Position numbers and translations under genes: made by a program
The notes under the pieces: model-generated
What the model was told of the DNA's origin: nothing
Databases searched by the model: none
Seen by the model: the letters and a program-made list of their open reading frames with translations, nothing else
NCBI GenBank assembly: GCA_032164295.1
Contig: JAJHTX010000013.1
Location: 1,364,001-1,428,000 of the forward strand
Direction of reading: 5' to 3'
Origin: Inonotus obliquus
Taxonomy: Eukaryota; Basidiomycota; Agaricomycetes; Hymenochaetales; Hymenochaetaceae
Length of the DNA stretch: 64,000 bases
Shown here: positions 11,616-22,618 of the stretch, piece by piece
How the letters are laid out: every line of letters begins with the position of its first letter
How positions within the stretch are numbered: the stretch's first letter is position 1

Positions 11616-13827
11616 CTATGACTCGGAGCGCGTTTCCGAATCGGAGTCTTTTTCTCTCTCCTTCTCTTTCTTCTCGGTCTCGGTCTCGGTCTCATTCTCG
11701 TTCGCATTCCCTACCACGACCCTGTCCTTTTCATTTTGCTGAGCTTGGACAGAGACGTCCTTCATTAGTTTGGATGAAGGTGCTTCGTAGCATAATTCCG
11801 GATCGATCTCGCCGAGAGAGTCATCGGGCACGAGGATGCCAGGCGGATATCGATGTTCGTCCGCGCGTACGACACCTGTTTCTCCCTTGGCTAGAAGTAA
11901 ACCGACGCCATCTATAGGAGTCTCTACCGCAGTCGACGCGTCCCCTTTAGATTGAGTACTTTGTGTCCCAGTACCAATTTCCAGGTCAAGGCCAATTGTA
12001 TCTCCCTGTCTGTACCCTCGACGACCTTCAAAGGCATTTGAGCGCCCGGGAACACTGACAGTTAAACCTGTGCCTGCCATTGGTCGGAACGTAGGCATGT
12101 TCTGCGAGATGCAGTTTGAAGGACAATGTGAAGCATTCATGGACGCGTAATCTCCATCCGTGACACCTCTCAAGGAATCAAGGAGCGTCTTTCGTACGTT
12201 TAGAGAAGCGAGATAGGAGTTGACATAAACTAGACGCAAGATCAAGAACAGTCAGTTAAAATTGAACTATGACGCAGGTGGCGACAGTTGGAAGGGACAT
12301 ACACTTGCTTAAATTGAGGTAAAACGCTATGAAAATGAGTGTAGTGGGCTTCGCGGCGTATAGAACTAAGCCTAGAGTCGCAACAATGACGGTTATGAGG
12401 CCGGTGTTGAAGGTGTAAAGAACGAGTTTCTCGATTAGCGAGTTTGTTCTGTCCAAAAACTGAAGATCAGCTTCTAGTCATGATACAGAACAGAACAGTC
12501 AACTTCACCTCCGTGATCCTGTCCTGTTAATCCATAAATAGTAGGAGAGCACACAGGCAACTGCCGTGTCAGCAGCAATGTTAGTTGCAAAGTTCAGGTA
12601 GAACAGATGTGCCACAGCATAAAGGCCCGCGAATGTTGGGATGTCGAATGCTCGCACAGTGATGACTAACAAGATAGGGTTAGTTTTCCTTCTCGATAAT
12701 GGAATAAGCGAACGATAGCAAATTAATTGTGGGTGGGTATCGGCGTGGATGAACTGGAAATGAAATGAAAGGTCCCGCGTGAATGATGGCAGAGATCTCG
12801 CACTAACACCGGGTCAGGTACGTGCCGAGCTCCGAATACATGGTACATGGGTGACCGCAGTGACAGACGTGGGTTGGCTTGGGCAACTTGTCTGCTGACC
12901 ATACCCAACGTGTGATCATGTCGGCACACGCCCATCGAATGACCAGTCCAGCTCATCGGACACGAGAGCACCCATTGGGACCAACGGATAACTCTAGCAT
13001 AACGATCATATAAAGTGGAGTACTCACTTGTACCGACGACCAGATCGACCACGGACAGACACATAATGGTGAGCGCAATAAGTTTGTTCCTATGACTCAC
13101 TATTCGCCGTGTCAGTCAATATTGCAAGGACAGTCCATGGATAAGGAGGGCACGGAAATGGACCAAATACATACATGTGTAGATCCTTCGCACGAATAGG
13201 CTGGATGTCCTCAGGCATCAATAAAGTTGCCGTCTTTCGGATACCGGGAATACGTACCTGCGCACGATGAAGTCACTGACTGACTGCGGATGCAAACAAT
13301 CAGAGACTATGCAAAGCGAAGAGCCGAAACGAATTACCGTGACTAGCACATGAAGTTTCAAGCTCCACACCGGCGAGGAGATCGCGATAGGATTCGCGTA
13401 GTTGGTGACCAGATAAAAGTAGCAGATCTGCACGGCAAGAGCTGCGTCGAAGGAGTCGATCGCCCAAATCAGGTAAACCTGGTAAATGCTAGAATCAGCA
13501 TGAAAGTGAAGAAGGATAGAAATGAAATACACACAAAGTTCTTCACGGACCGCTTGTCTTTGGGATACCGTTGATAATAGATGAAAACTTGCAGACATGT
13601 AACCCCATACAAACTTCACCAATTTTCAAATTCAATGAAAGTGACGAGAAAACGTCAGCTGTGACCTTGCTTGAAATAGAGTGAATGTGAACATACAAGA
13701 TTGAGATGAAACCGCCAACGAGGATTGCTCCAAGTGAATTATCGTATGATGACGGAAGGAAGGGCATTGCGGATTCCGCTCCCGTCTCCGAGTTCCCTGT
13801 ATTTCCAGGTGCGCCCGATTCTGACAT
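11616..13827 (-). CDS. Multi-pass membrane protein, DUF6534 type
   Basis: Member of the large agaricomycete family of seven-helix-like integral membrane proteins of unknown function. The ATG at 13827 starts a Gly/Ser/Ala-rich leader followed by LGAILVGGFISIL, the first membrane helix. Later exons give SFDAALAVQICYFYLVTNYANP, LIALTIMCLSVVDLVVGTS, AGLYAVAHLFYLNFATNIAAD and the DUF6534 signature NSLIEKLVLYTFNTGLIT, then FIAFYLNLSK joined to LYVNSYLASLN. About eight introns separate them. The cytosolic C-terminal tail (roughly 200 residues in the last exon) is hydrophilic and ends in a charged Glu/Lys/Thr repeat region before the stop at 11616. Family placement is confident; the function is not known. 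Exact inner exon borders are approximate. Confidence 0.8.
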
Positions 13828-15776
13828 GGTTTACTCTCTCAGTGAAGTTCTGTCGGCGAGTCGCAGCGTAGATTGATAGCAGTGAGCGATAGTGCGTAGC
13901 CTAGGGGTTGCAGAGGAGAGCAGAGAGAAGGAAGAAACGAGAGGAGGACGGGAAAGAGAGAAAGGGGCCGTCTACCTTTTGGAGGTAGAGGGGGATGCCG
14001 TAGGGAGAGTGGTCTCACGCATAGGCGGAGAAACGTGAATCGGCGTAATAAGTAAACTTGGACGGGTGCTGATCGGTCTTGTTGGAATATACATACCCGT
14101 TGGTATGGCAGATCTCGGGGTTAATCAGAATCATAACCATCAACCCTTGATGTCCACAATTCAAAGCCAAGTAAATAGAAAAAGGCCTATGGGAACCACA
14201 GATTTCCGACTTGTCCCCGCACCAACTTGCCAGCCAGGGATACTCGATAATTCATTTGATGGAATCGCACAAGCGCTGAATCCACTCCATTATTCGACGC
14301 CCAAGTTCGTCAAAACTCTCCCGAAGGAAGTTTGCTTGGCCACCAGAATTTTCTACGATCAAATGGTGGCCATCGATGAAGCTTAAGATCTGTGAAGATG
14401 AAGACCGAAATAATGGGAACGCTCGGCATTTTCAGTCACGCGTGACAGTTTTTGAAATTATTTTTCGCCACCGACTCTTCCCGATCCCGTGATTGAATCA
14501 TCTTGATGATTTCCGATGATTTCCGACTTCACAACTTGTCCACTTGTATGCCATCTCCTGCTGCCATCTCTGCCATCTCATTCATTTTCAAAGGCTGCCG
14601 GTCTGGGGCGTTTTCTCGCTTCACCAACGCCCCGGTTCTCTATCGGGAAAGAATCATCTCGCTTGTCTCCGAGTATTCTCACACTGTCTAAAATTATCTC
14701 GGTTTAATTGTGAAAACTGTCCCAGGATTCTATGCAGTTTCAGTTCACCGAGAACTCTTGGTACTAGAATGCACCGAGGTATGTACCTGAAGCTTTCATA
14801 CCCACTCGACTTCGCATCTTTCGTTGCCGTGAAAACCTTGCTCACCCTGCTCTTCGTGATCTGTAACGGACACTCCCGCGCATACGTTTTGAATAAAGAT
14901 ACCTCGTCTCAGAGACTGGCCGCGGTCGTATCCTACAGTTCGAAAGACCGACAAAAACGGGAGCGCTTAAGTGCCATAGGTGGAAAAAAACGGTGATACA
15001 GCATGCCATGTATAGCGCGAGCTGTCAACCTTCTAGTATGTCCATGTAAGGAAGACTCTATAACTTGAAATTACTGTTTCGTCATGAATCAATGGCTCCG
15101 GAAACTATACACATATCTGTCCAATATGAAACCGGATATGGCTCTGGGGCATTTAGGTTTCTATAGGCTTTCTACAAATCGGTCTGATTTTGACTTCATC
15201 TCTCAGTCCGTTCATCTCTTCAGAGAATCGCTTCATCTCCAGGAACCATAGAGCACTGGACCTGAATCTACCCGGGAACATCGCTATGCGTCTGCTATCA
15301 TGTAAACTAATCAATAGCATTTTGCTGCGTGTATTTCAAGGTCCAATGACAAATTTGCAAGTCAGTGCGTAGTTTTGCAAAGCTGACCGTGGGTTTGGGA
15401 GAAACGTGTAGGTATCAGCAATGCTACTCTCGAAGGATTTCGAGCATTGTATGGTGAAGAGCGCGCAGCGAAGCCGCGAAATAAGGTACTTCAGGTGGTC
15501 GCCATTTCGCATGCACGGCAAAATCAAAGTTGGTTAAGGGATATGAGATGTCCATCATTAAATAGAGTGTCAATGCACTTCTGACCGAAGTTGTGAAGTT
15601 GTCTTAGTACGAGGCCTACGCAGCAATACACGAAGATCTGTAAACCGGCAAGGAAAACACGAGTCCTAACGTCCCACTATCACAGTAACTGAATATTACT
15701 TGCATAGAAATGACATAGGTTCTACTCCTAGCATGAAATTCGAAAATACATGCTTCAAGAAAATACCTCGCGACGA
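13828..15776. other. Gene-poor stretch
   Basis: About 2 kb upstream of the DUF6534 gene. Just before the start, 13890-13990 is purine-rich (GA runs). A 106-codon open frame at 14066-14386 (plus) and overlapping frames at 14500-15000 have no recognisable domain and no splice partners. I see no supported gene. Confidence 0.45.
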
Positions 15777-16414
15777 TTATAGAATTGTGCATTTTCCTCG
15801 CCCGCTATGATGCGAGCGTTTCTTTCTCTGCCCCTTTGGGCACCATCTCGTCTTTCGATTATCGCACGAACCCTCGCCTCCGTGATCACTCATCGAATCA
15901 CTGTGTGCTGTGGGATGGTCAATCGGCTTACTAGGGTATTGACGGTCCTCCTCTTTTTTAACCGGAAACAGTTCCGGGAATAATCGAATCTTGTCCGAGT
16001 CCCAATTCTGGATTAAATTGTTAAGCCGCTTATAAGCTGCTTTATCATCTTCCTCGATGTGAGATAGCACTAGCGGCGGTATCCCTCTCTCGTTCGGAGG
16101 ATGCACTGATGTGCTTATCAATATGCATAAGTATCACTCCTCGCATCAATCCACTCACACTGAAGTAGAATCTGACGGTCTTCAGTGTAAATGTCCACAT
16201 CTACACCAAAGCCGTCTTTCTGTAGTTCTGGTCAGGAAAGAATGTCAGGCACTTTCTCCTGATTGTCAATGATAAGATACTTACTCCTCTTGAACTCTTG
16301 AATTTCTGTGTCGTATTTCGTGATGAAAAACTTCGCAGGCCCATCTCTTCCTTCACATCTGGTAAGATCAGGTTGACTGACTTCATCTGACTCTGTTGGC
16401 GCTGTGGATGCCAT
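15777..16414 (-). CDS. Small hypothetical protein
   Basis: Three exons join in frame: ATG at 16414 (MASTAPTESDEVSQPDL...), then FFITKYDTEIQEFKR up to a gtaagt donor. The second exon is LQKDGFGVDVDIYTEDRQILLQ, and a 53-nt intron leads to HPPNERGIPPLVLSHIEEDD and the C-terminal exon. The last part contains AYKRLNNLIQNWDSDKIRLFPELF and a basic His/Lys/Arg tail ending in KCTIL before the stop at 15777. A terminal Cys-x-x-x (CTIL) could be a prenylation (CaaX, type I geranylgeranyl) signal: the last residue is Leu and the preceding stretch is basic. That is inference from a four-residue motif. The protein is about 165 residues with no membrane helix. No family recognised. Confidence 0.5.
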
Positions 16415-17465
16415 GAGGTTCGGGTATGTTGCAGAGTCGGAATGCGACCGGCACTTCACTGTGCAGGTACTTAACGATTTGAAAGCACGATTACGGCAAA
16501 GTACTACGTGCAATAATGTCGGTTCAGCAAACATGAGCGAAAGGGGAAGTCGGAAATTACATAGCAAAGTAATGATTCAGAATGGAATAGGACCCTACGC
16601 ACTGCAATGGGAGGCGTAGACTGCGACACGCGCTAATTCCGCTTTAAACACGATGTCTGAGAGTGGGATTATATTCAGGCATGTTAGAACACGGTCGACG
16701 CGATGCAATGGAGAGCATTGAACTGGCCTTTGAGATTGGTCAATATTCCTATGGGTGAATCATTTAGAGACTTTCCGCAGAGGTCCTTGATATTTAGCGA
16801 ATCACGCCACCGCTGACCACTCCCATCACTAATAGTCAACCATTATTCTAGATTTGAGAGTTCAACAAATAACAAAGGGTGGCAAGTACTATCATGCACC
16901 TCAGTGATATAGTCCGTAGCTACTGAGACTTGCCACCCTTTGGACTCCGCAGCTGTACAGAAGGTGGTTTGTAATTCGGTAGATGAGAAAAGTAATTAAT
17001 CCCTGGCACAGTGCAGAAACTAGCTCCAAGGTGCGCTATACTTCGTGATGAGGCTTGGATTGGGCAACTTGCAAGAGGTTTGAGCGGAGCTCGAACTTCG
17101 ATTACGTAGGCTGGGCCCAGTACTGACTGTGTTGTTGTTGTTTTCCGAAAGAGAGAGAAATGTTCAAGGGTTTTCTTACTTTGGTCAATCTGGGACATGT
17201 TTCGTGATAAATGCAACCCTTTAAAGAATATTACATCATACAGAGCTGATCAGTAAAGCGGTTACGCCGATCACCATCTCAATGTTGACTTTCTCACTCT
17301 CACCTCCTGCCACTTGCTGCTTCCACCATCTGAGCATCTCTCTTTCCCACCAGGAAATTCTTGCAACGACTCTCTCCTAGACGGCTGATATATAAGCTGA
17401 AGAAAACTGAGGTGAACGGCGAAGTGACGAGATTAAGGTCCAGCGAAGCGTGGCAAGGTCACTTC
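16415..17465. other. Intergenic region between divergent genes
   Basis: About 1 kb between the small gene at 15.8-16.4 kb and the acyltransferase start at 17466. A 98-codon open frame on the minus strand (16920-17216) has no recognisable features. The last 100 bases before 17466 are open in the acyltransferase frame but contain no in-frame ATG, so they are read as 5' leader. Confidence 0.45.
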
Positions 17466-19964
17466 ATGAATCCCAGCACTGAAGTGTCTCCTCAGCCCCG
17501 CCATAATGCAAACAACGAGGACGGGCCGGAGTTGAAGCTCGTTTATCGTACGCTTCGCCTAATCTCAGACTGGGCACTCTCGGGCTTCTTCTCGGAAGTG
17601 TATGTCGAAGGTGCAGAAAATATCCAGAAGGAGGGTCCGCTTATTTTGTTGAGTCGCTTCTATCTCATGCTAATGCCGTTTATTAACTTGATCTTGTTCT
17701 CATTAATATTGTCAGAACGCCATGTCATCACAATGAAATAATTGATATCGCAACACTGTGTGCGAGCCTTTCTTTCTGCCCAACTCCAGGTTCTAACATA
17801 AATACGCAGCCGCGACTATCCCTCATCGCCGAATCATTTCCTATTGGACAAAGGCATCCCTTTTCAAGCATACAGTGTCGAGACGTATCCTCACTTCTGC
17901 GGGAGCGCTACCAGTTGCGCGCAATCCTCGACCCCAAGAGTCACGAGACGTGGGAGGCGACGTTGAACCCGACGCGAACAGGTCCGCTCCCGGCTCTTCT
18001 TTGAATGGACGCAGAGTTAACGGTGGACATCAAGAGCTTTTCGACGCAACTTACAGGGAGCTAGCAAAGAGGAAAGGAGCAGTATTGGGTGTGTTCCCAG
18101 AGGGAACTTCGTACACGTTACCTCGAATCGTACAAGTGAAAGAAGGCGCCGCGCGCGCTGCACTCGGCTTTATAAGATGGCGTATGGGAGACACACCAAA
18201 TGACCTACAGATCCTGTCACAGCTTATTAGAATTGTCCCCGTTGGCATAGTCTATACAGATAAATCACGTTATCAAAGTCGACTATCAGTGAGGTGAGTC
18301 TTTTGCTTTTCTGGATAATGATAAATCCCCAACACGGTTAAAGATACGGAACACCCATTGATCTGGAGCCTTTCGTCACCCGCTATTTCTCGTGTGACCT
18401 TCATTCTAATGAATGCTACGACAATGCCATTCAAGAATCCGTGCGATTCCTGACGGAAGAAATTGAGAGGAGGATGCTAGAGCTGACAATCAATGCCCCG
18501 AACTGGTGAATTACCATTTCTAATTTCCACCGTGATGTGTGAACCATCACCATTCGAGCTGAAAAAATAAGTTTTCCAGGACCACGCTGTACGCGGCGCG
18601 AACCGCTCGAGCTCTACTTTGGCCAGATGAACGAAGTCTACCCTTGAAGGACTTTGTAAAGGTATCGAGAAGGTACGTGTTCCATTCTACCCAGTATTGA
18701 GCTGAGGTTGATGCTCCGTGCCTATTCCTTTAGTCTCGTCGCTGTCTTTGGTCACTCTGAACGCGAGATTGTTGAGTTAAAGGATTTTCTATTGCGGTAC
18801 CATGCACTACTTTTTCATGCTGGCCTCACCAATGCCTCGCTTGTTCATGTCCCGCTCCCCCCATCTTATCATCAGGAACCACCTCATATTGAGGCCGATG
18901 TTCCGAATCGCATAGTTTTCAGCACGAGATCCATCGTCAAGTTAGCGTCTGGATTGCCTCTGCTTGTTGTCCCACCACTGCTATCATTCCCGACTCATAT
19001 TGCTCATGTACCAGCATACGTCCTCGGCGCACTTGCTTCTCGTGCCTTTGCTGGAGAAGAAGAGGAAGGCCGCGCACAGTACAAGGTTATCTTCGGTGGA
19101 CTTGGACGGGCCTTGGGAACATTTGCATCTGCGTTCGCTCTTTTACGATCGGCGACCAGTAGGTCATTGCTCCGAACGTCTGCGGATACCTCATTGGCGG
19201 CTTTGAAGTCTTGTTACGGAGTGTTGGCCCGAGCTCTATCGCGTACCTTACCGCTATATGACAGCGAGTCTCTGGAAGCGGTTGGGGAGAAATGCATAGA
19301 ATTTTCGGAGTTTATCGCGAACTTCGTACGGTTGGGTTGGATAAGGCTCGGAAGACTAGGGGATTGGCTCAGTGTGCTTGGTATAGCATGGCTTCTAATC
19401 GTATGGCATGCGCGGGTCATTGACTGTGAGTTTAATCATGCACCTTTCCACGCGAGAGATGTCCTGATTCACGACCTCTCAAAGCGAATTACATCAGGTA
19501 TGTATGTGGTCGAAGAGTCGAGGTCTTCGTCCTTTGACGAGTGTATTCGTTTACTCTTGGTTAGGTACAGGAAAGCATGCGCGACATTGACCGTCTTGCG
19601 GTCTGTCTTCTTCTCACGTCGCGTGGGAGAAGTCAGGAAGGATGAGCTGAAACCATATCTTTCCACTCCGTCTCCACCAGTCAACCCGTTCATCGCGAAA
19701 TCTCTGCAAGTCTTCCCGGCGGATAGCGAGACGGTTGCAGATGCTGCAGAAAGTGAGCACGAGATGCGGCCTGACGAACAGACGGACGTCAAGCTTTCAA
19801 AGTCCACAATCGTGAAGCATTTGCTCTTGGCTCGGGCGGATGCGGCGAAGGGTTTGCAGCGGGTCCTCCGCAAATTCGAGAAGGGTGATAGTGCCGATGC
19901 CTCTCATGAGCATGACTTGAGGAGGGATATCGCGTTACTGAGAGAACGCGGCGCAACGTTCTGA
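17466..19964 (+). CDS. SCT1: Glycerol-3-phosphate (dihydroxyacetone-phosphate) O-acyltransferase, Sct1/Gpt2 type
   Basis: ER membrane enzyme that makes lysophosphatidic acid, the first step of glycerolipid synthesis. Six exons (17466-17647, 17716-17759, 17810-18293, 18344-18505, 18580-18672, 18734-19964) give 731 residues, close to yeast Gpt2/Sct1 (about 750). Acyltransferase motif I is seen as CHHNEIID (HxxxxD kept, with His where the family usually has Asn before the catalytic His). RRIISYWTKASLFK and GALPVAR form motif II, VFPEGTSY is motif III and IVPVGIVY motif IV. Two long hydrophobic segments in the last exon (SGLPLLVVPPLLSFP and a later one near WLSVLGIAWLLIVW) fit C-terminal membrane helices. 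The first in-frame ATG is at 17466. All splice joins keep frame, so confidence is high. Confidence 0.92.
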
Positions 19965-20365
19965 TATGGTCAGCATCAGTCTATTCCATCAGAGGTATAC
20001 AGGTGAAATCTGATTTTAGTTGCTCATTCGAGCCTAGATTAGAAGACTAATACTCTCTATCTGCCGCCTCTACACTATAGTTTCAGCGATTTTTCCGTAC
20101 TACTTTAGATCACAGGACAATTCCAAGTACTTCTTTCACTATACGGGCTCGTTACTCTAGCCACCACCGTAATTTGTTGTAATTCAGGATCTGTCACGTC
20201 TTTTCATTGTGCGTCACACAGTATATGTTAGAACGATATCACGACCACGGGACAGGTTATGCTGATGCAGAAACCTGCTGCGTGTCGGAAGGCGACATAC
20301 TGATTGGCATTTTGCGACAGACCGAAATATGACAGAAAAACTTGTCTAGAGTATGCAGCAATGAA
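19965..20365. other. 3' intergenic region
   Basis: About 400 bases between the convergent acyltransferase and RPS14 genes. No open frame or repeat of note; it presumably contains the 3' ends of both transcripts. Confidence 0.5.
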
Positions 20366-21084
20366 TCAGAGACGACGACCACGGCGACCGCCCTGATGAA
20401 AACTGGGTCAGTAATGACGCGGGATATCTGACCAAGAAGTCCAAACTCACCTTGTGCCTGGTTGAATCGGATGGGACAGGAGTGACATCCTCAATGCGAC
20501 CAATACGCATACCCGCACGAGCGAGGGCACGTAAAGCACTCTGCGCACCGGGCCCAGGACTCTTCGTAGCCGTTCCACCCGTAGCACGTAATTTGATATG
20601 CAAAGCCGTAACACCAACTTCACGGCATCTCGTTGCGACATCTTGAGCAGCTAACATCGCTGCATACGGAGAAGATTCATCACGATCGGCTTTTACTTTC
20701 ATTCCGCCTGTTACGCGGGATATGGTTTCTCGACCTGAGAGATCGGTTACGTGGACGAACGTGTCGTTGAAGGATGCGTAGATGTGGGCTACTCCGAATA
20801 CGAGTTCGCCTTCGGCGACTTGAGGACCGAGTTGGACGGTTGTTTCTTCTTTGGCTACTTTCCCTTTCTTTGGAGCCTAGGGAAGAGATGAGTATCGAGT
20901 TAGTGTTTGGATGCGCTGATGGTTTGTTGGAAGTAGAGGAGGAAGTGTTGTTGTGTCTGTCCATCCAGCTGCGAACGAGCAATCCATCCATTCCATGTCT
21001 CCCGATCCAACCTATGTTTCCGATTGTCTCGAGTACACATAGAACAAGATCTATCATACGTCCTTACGCGAAAGTACTCACCAT
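20366..21084 (-). CDS. RPS14: 40S ribosomal protein uS11 (Rps14)
   Basis: Small-subunit protein at the platform next to the mRNA exit. Exons are 21084-21082 (the ATG alone), 20876-20451 and 20392-20366, giving 151 residues, the same length as the human protein. The second exon starts [11 protein letters not shown], followed by [62 protein letters not shown] and [16 protein letters not shown]. The last exon supplies GGRRGRRL, the conserved basic C-terminus. The first intron (205 nt) follows the start codon directly, an arrangement often seen in ribosomal protein genes. Every residue block agrees with the family. Confidence 0.97.
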
Positions 21085-21860
21085 TTTGTGTTGTGTTGCC
21101 TTCAACGGTCTTTAGGGCGCTGAGCTGGACGTCCAACACTTCGATGATGCAGACAAGAGGCCAAACCAAGCCCGTCGATCACCTGCGTCGATCGGCCGAC
21201 TTTTCGATTCCCGCTCGTGCTACTTACTATTTATCCGATTTACGTATGTGAAGCAAAGTATCGAAGGCCTTTGAACCTCGTGTTTACCACACAACGATGG
21301 TGCAGCAATAATTGCGCTCTCTTGGAAGTCAAAAAGATGCTGAGGCCTATGAAGATTCTCAGAGTAGGACTGATCTGCTCATAGTATGGGTCTACGTGAT
21401 GATGCAGATATTCTGGAAGGTCTGATACGATATCGAGGTGTACATGTGTCCATCTATTTCCAACTCACAGAATCATAAACAGTATCGTTGGCACCTTTCG
21501 AGTCGCTGATGAACGCGCACTCATCTCCGCACTCCATCCACCCTTTTGCAATGGTATGAACGTTCACCCAATGGCTCAGTAAACGAACCCTTCAGACGTT
21601 CGACATGTTATCTACGGATCTAGACAAATACAGATCCCGGCTTGGTTGGAGAATAGATATCGATCAGCGTGGATGATTAGAAGAAGGTCTATTCCGAGAC
21701 GCGCCTATCGTGATCATGAGATTAGAAAGAAAGGATAGGGGCTTATGGTGGTGAGAGAACATACATGGCCCATCGATATATAAAGGGTTAATAGTGCCCA
21801 GCATTCGACCACCTGCCTGCCTGCCAAACCACCCCAGTCAACTGTACAGCACTAGTTACC

Positions 21861-22219
21861 ATGGCTGCACCCAACCCGACATGCTCAGCGCTCGCCGCTG
21901 CCATCGAGAAGAAGAAGTTGACCTATGAGCAGCTCGCTGCGCAAATCAATAAACCCTTGGACGAAGTCGTTGCTAGTGAGTAGAACCCCTTCTCTTACCT
22001 GCCTGCGGTGAAGAATCTGAGCAATCTGTTTGCTGACGGGGTGCCATTGTATTTCAGTCTGCACCGGGACGAAGCGCCCAACGGATGCCGAGTTTGATGC
22101 GCTCGCGAGCGTTCTGGACATCAAGGAGGTGCGTGAGCTTCTTTTTGAATCGAGTCCCCAAATAAACGTGGGTCTTCTTCCAGCGACCCGCTCATGAGGG
22201 CGTGCACGCTACCGCCTAA
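21861..22219 (+). CDS. Stand-alone cyanase-N-like helix-turn-helix protein
   Basis: A 73-residue protein from three exons (21861-21975, 22058-22128, 22184-22219). It resembles only the N-terminal lambda-repressor-like helical domain of cyanate hydratase: SALAAAIEKKKLTYEQLAAQI, then a short turn, VVAICTGTKRPTDAEFDALA and SVLDIKE. Full cyanases continue for about 80 more residues with the catalytic Arg/Glu/Ser domain. Here the frame ends shortly after RPAHEGVHATA and no catalytic-domain sequence follows. It cannot be a cyanase by itself. It could bind DNA or another protein, or be a derivative of an old cyanase. The start has a good context (accATGG). The ~780-bp gap to RPS14 (21085-21860) contains the two divergent promoters. 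Confidence 0.78.
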
Positions 22220-22542
22220 GCAACATCCTTTGATGGCAAAGTATCGTCGGCTGTAGCGCATTGTTGGCGAATATCAGTATTCATTCGGGGTATCAGTGAA
22301 GGAGTATCTCTTGCATCTTGTATCATATCGTAGTAGCAGTCGTGGTGATTATAAATAAGTAGTCGATTAGCAGAACCAAATTGCCATATAAGGCGCATCT
22401 TGGCTTTTGTTTTCACACCCATCACAGAGAGTGGCCTGATGCATATGTCTGCCTCTTTGTTTGCTTACTTACGTAATGCCTCAGCACTGTGAACGCAACA
22501 ATGTGAATGCAAAGTTCGCAAAGATATGCGAAATGGTATAAA

Positions 22543-22557
22543 TATTGGGGTGCCACC
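22543..22557 (+). promoter_or_regulatory. Conserved core-promoter block of kinase K1
   Basis: tattggggtgccacc, preceded by a TATA-like gtataaa, lies 76 bp before the K1 ATG. The same block occurs 61-73 bp before the ATG of K2, K3 and K4. Confidence 0.5.
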
Positions 22558-22618
22558 GACCTTCTTCTTCTTCCCAATAGATATACAGCTTCTCGGTCGA
22601 ACCATCCAGGTTGTAAAA

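Noticed and set aside
11117..11707. 196-codon minus-strand frame rich in Arg, Pro, Leu and Phe
   Set aside because: It lies in a purine-rich tract downstream of the DUF6534 stop and overlaps that gene's last exon in another frame; composition explains its openness.
14544..14996. 150-codon frame with repeated Cys/His near its start
   Set aside because: Residue spacing fits no zinc-finger pattern, three frames are open in parallel and there is no support for splicing.
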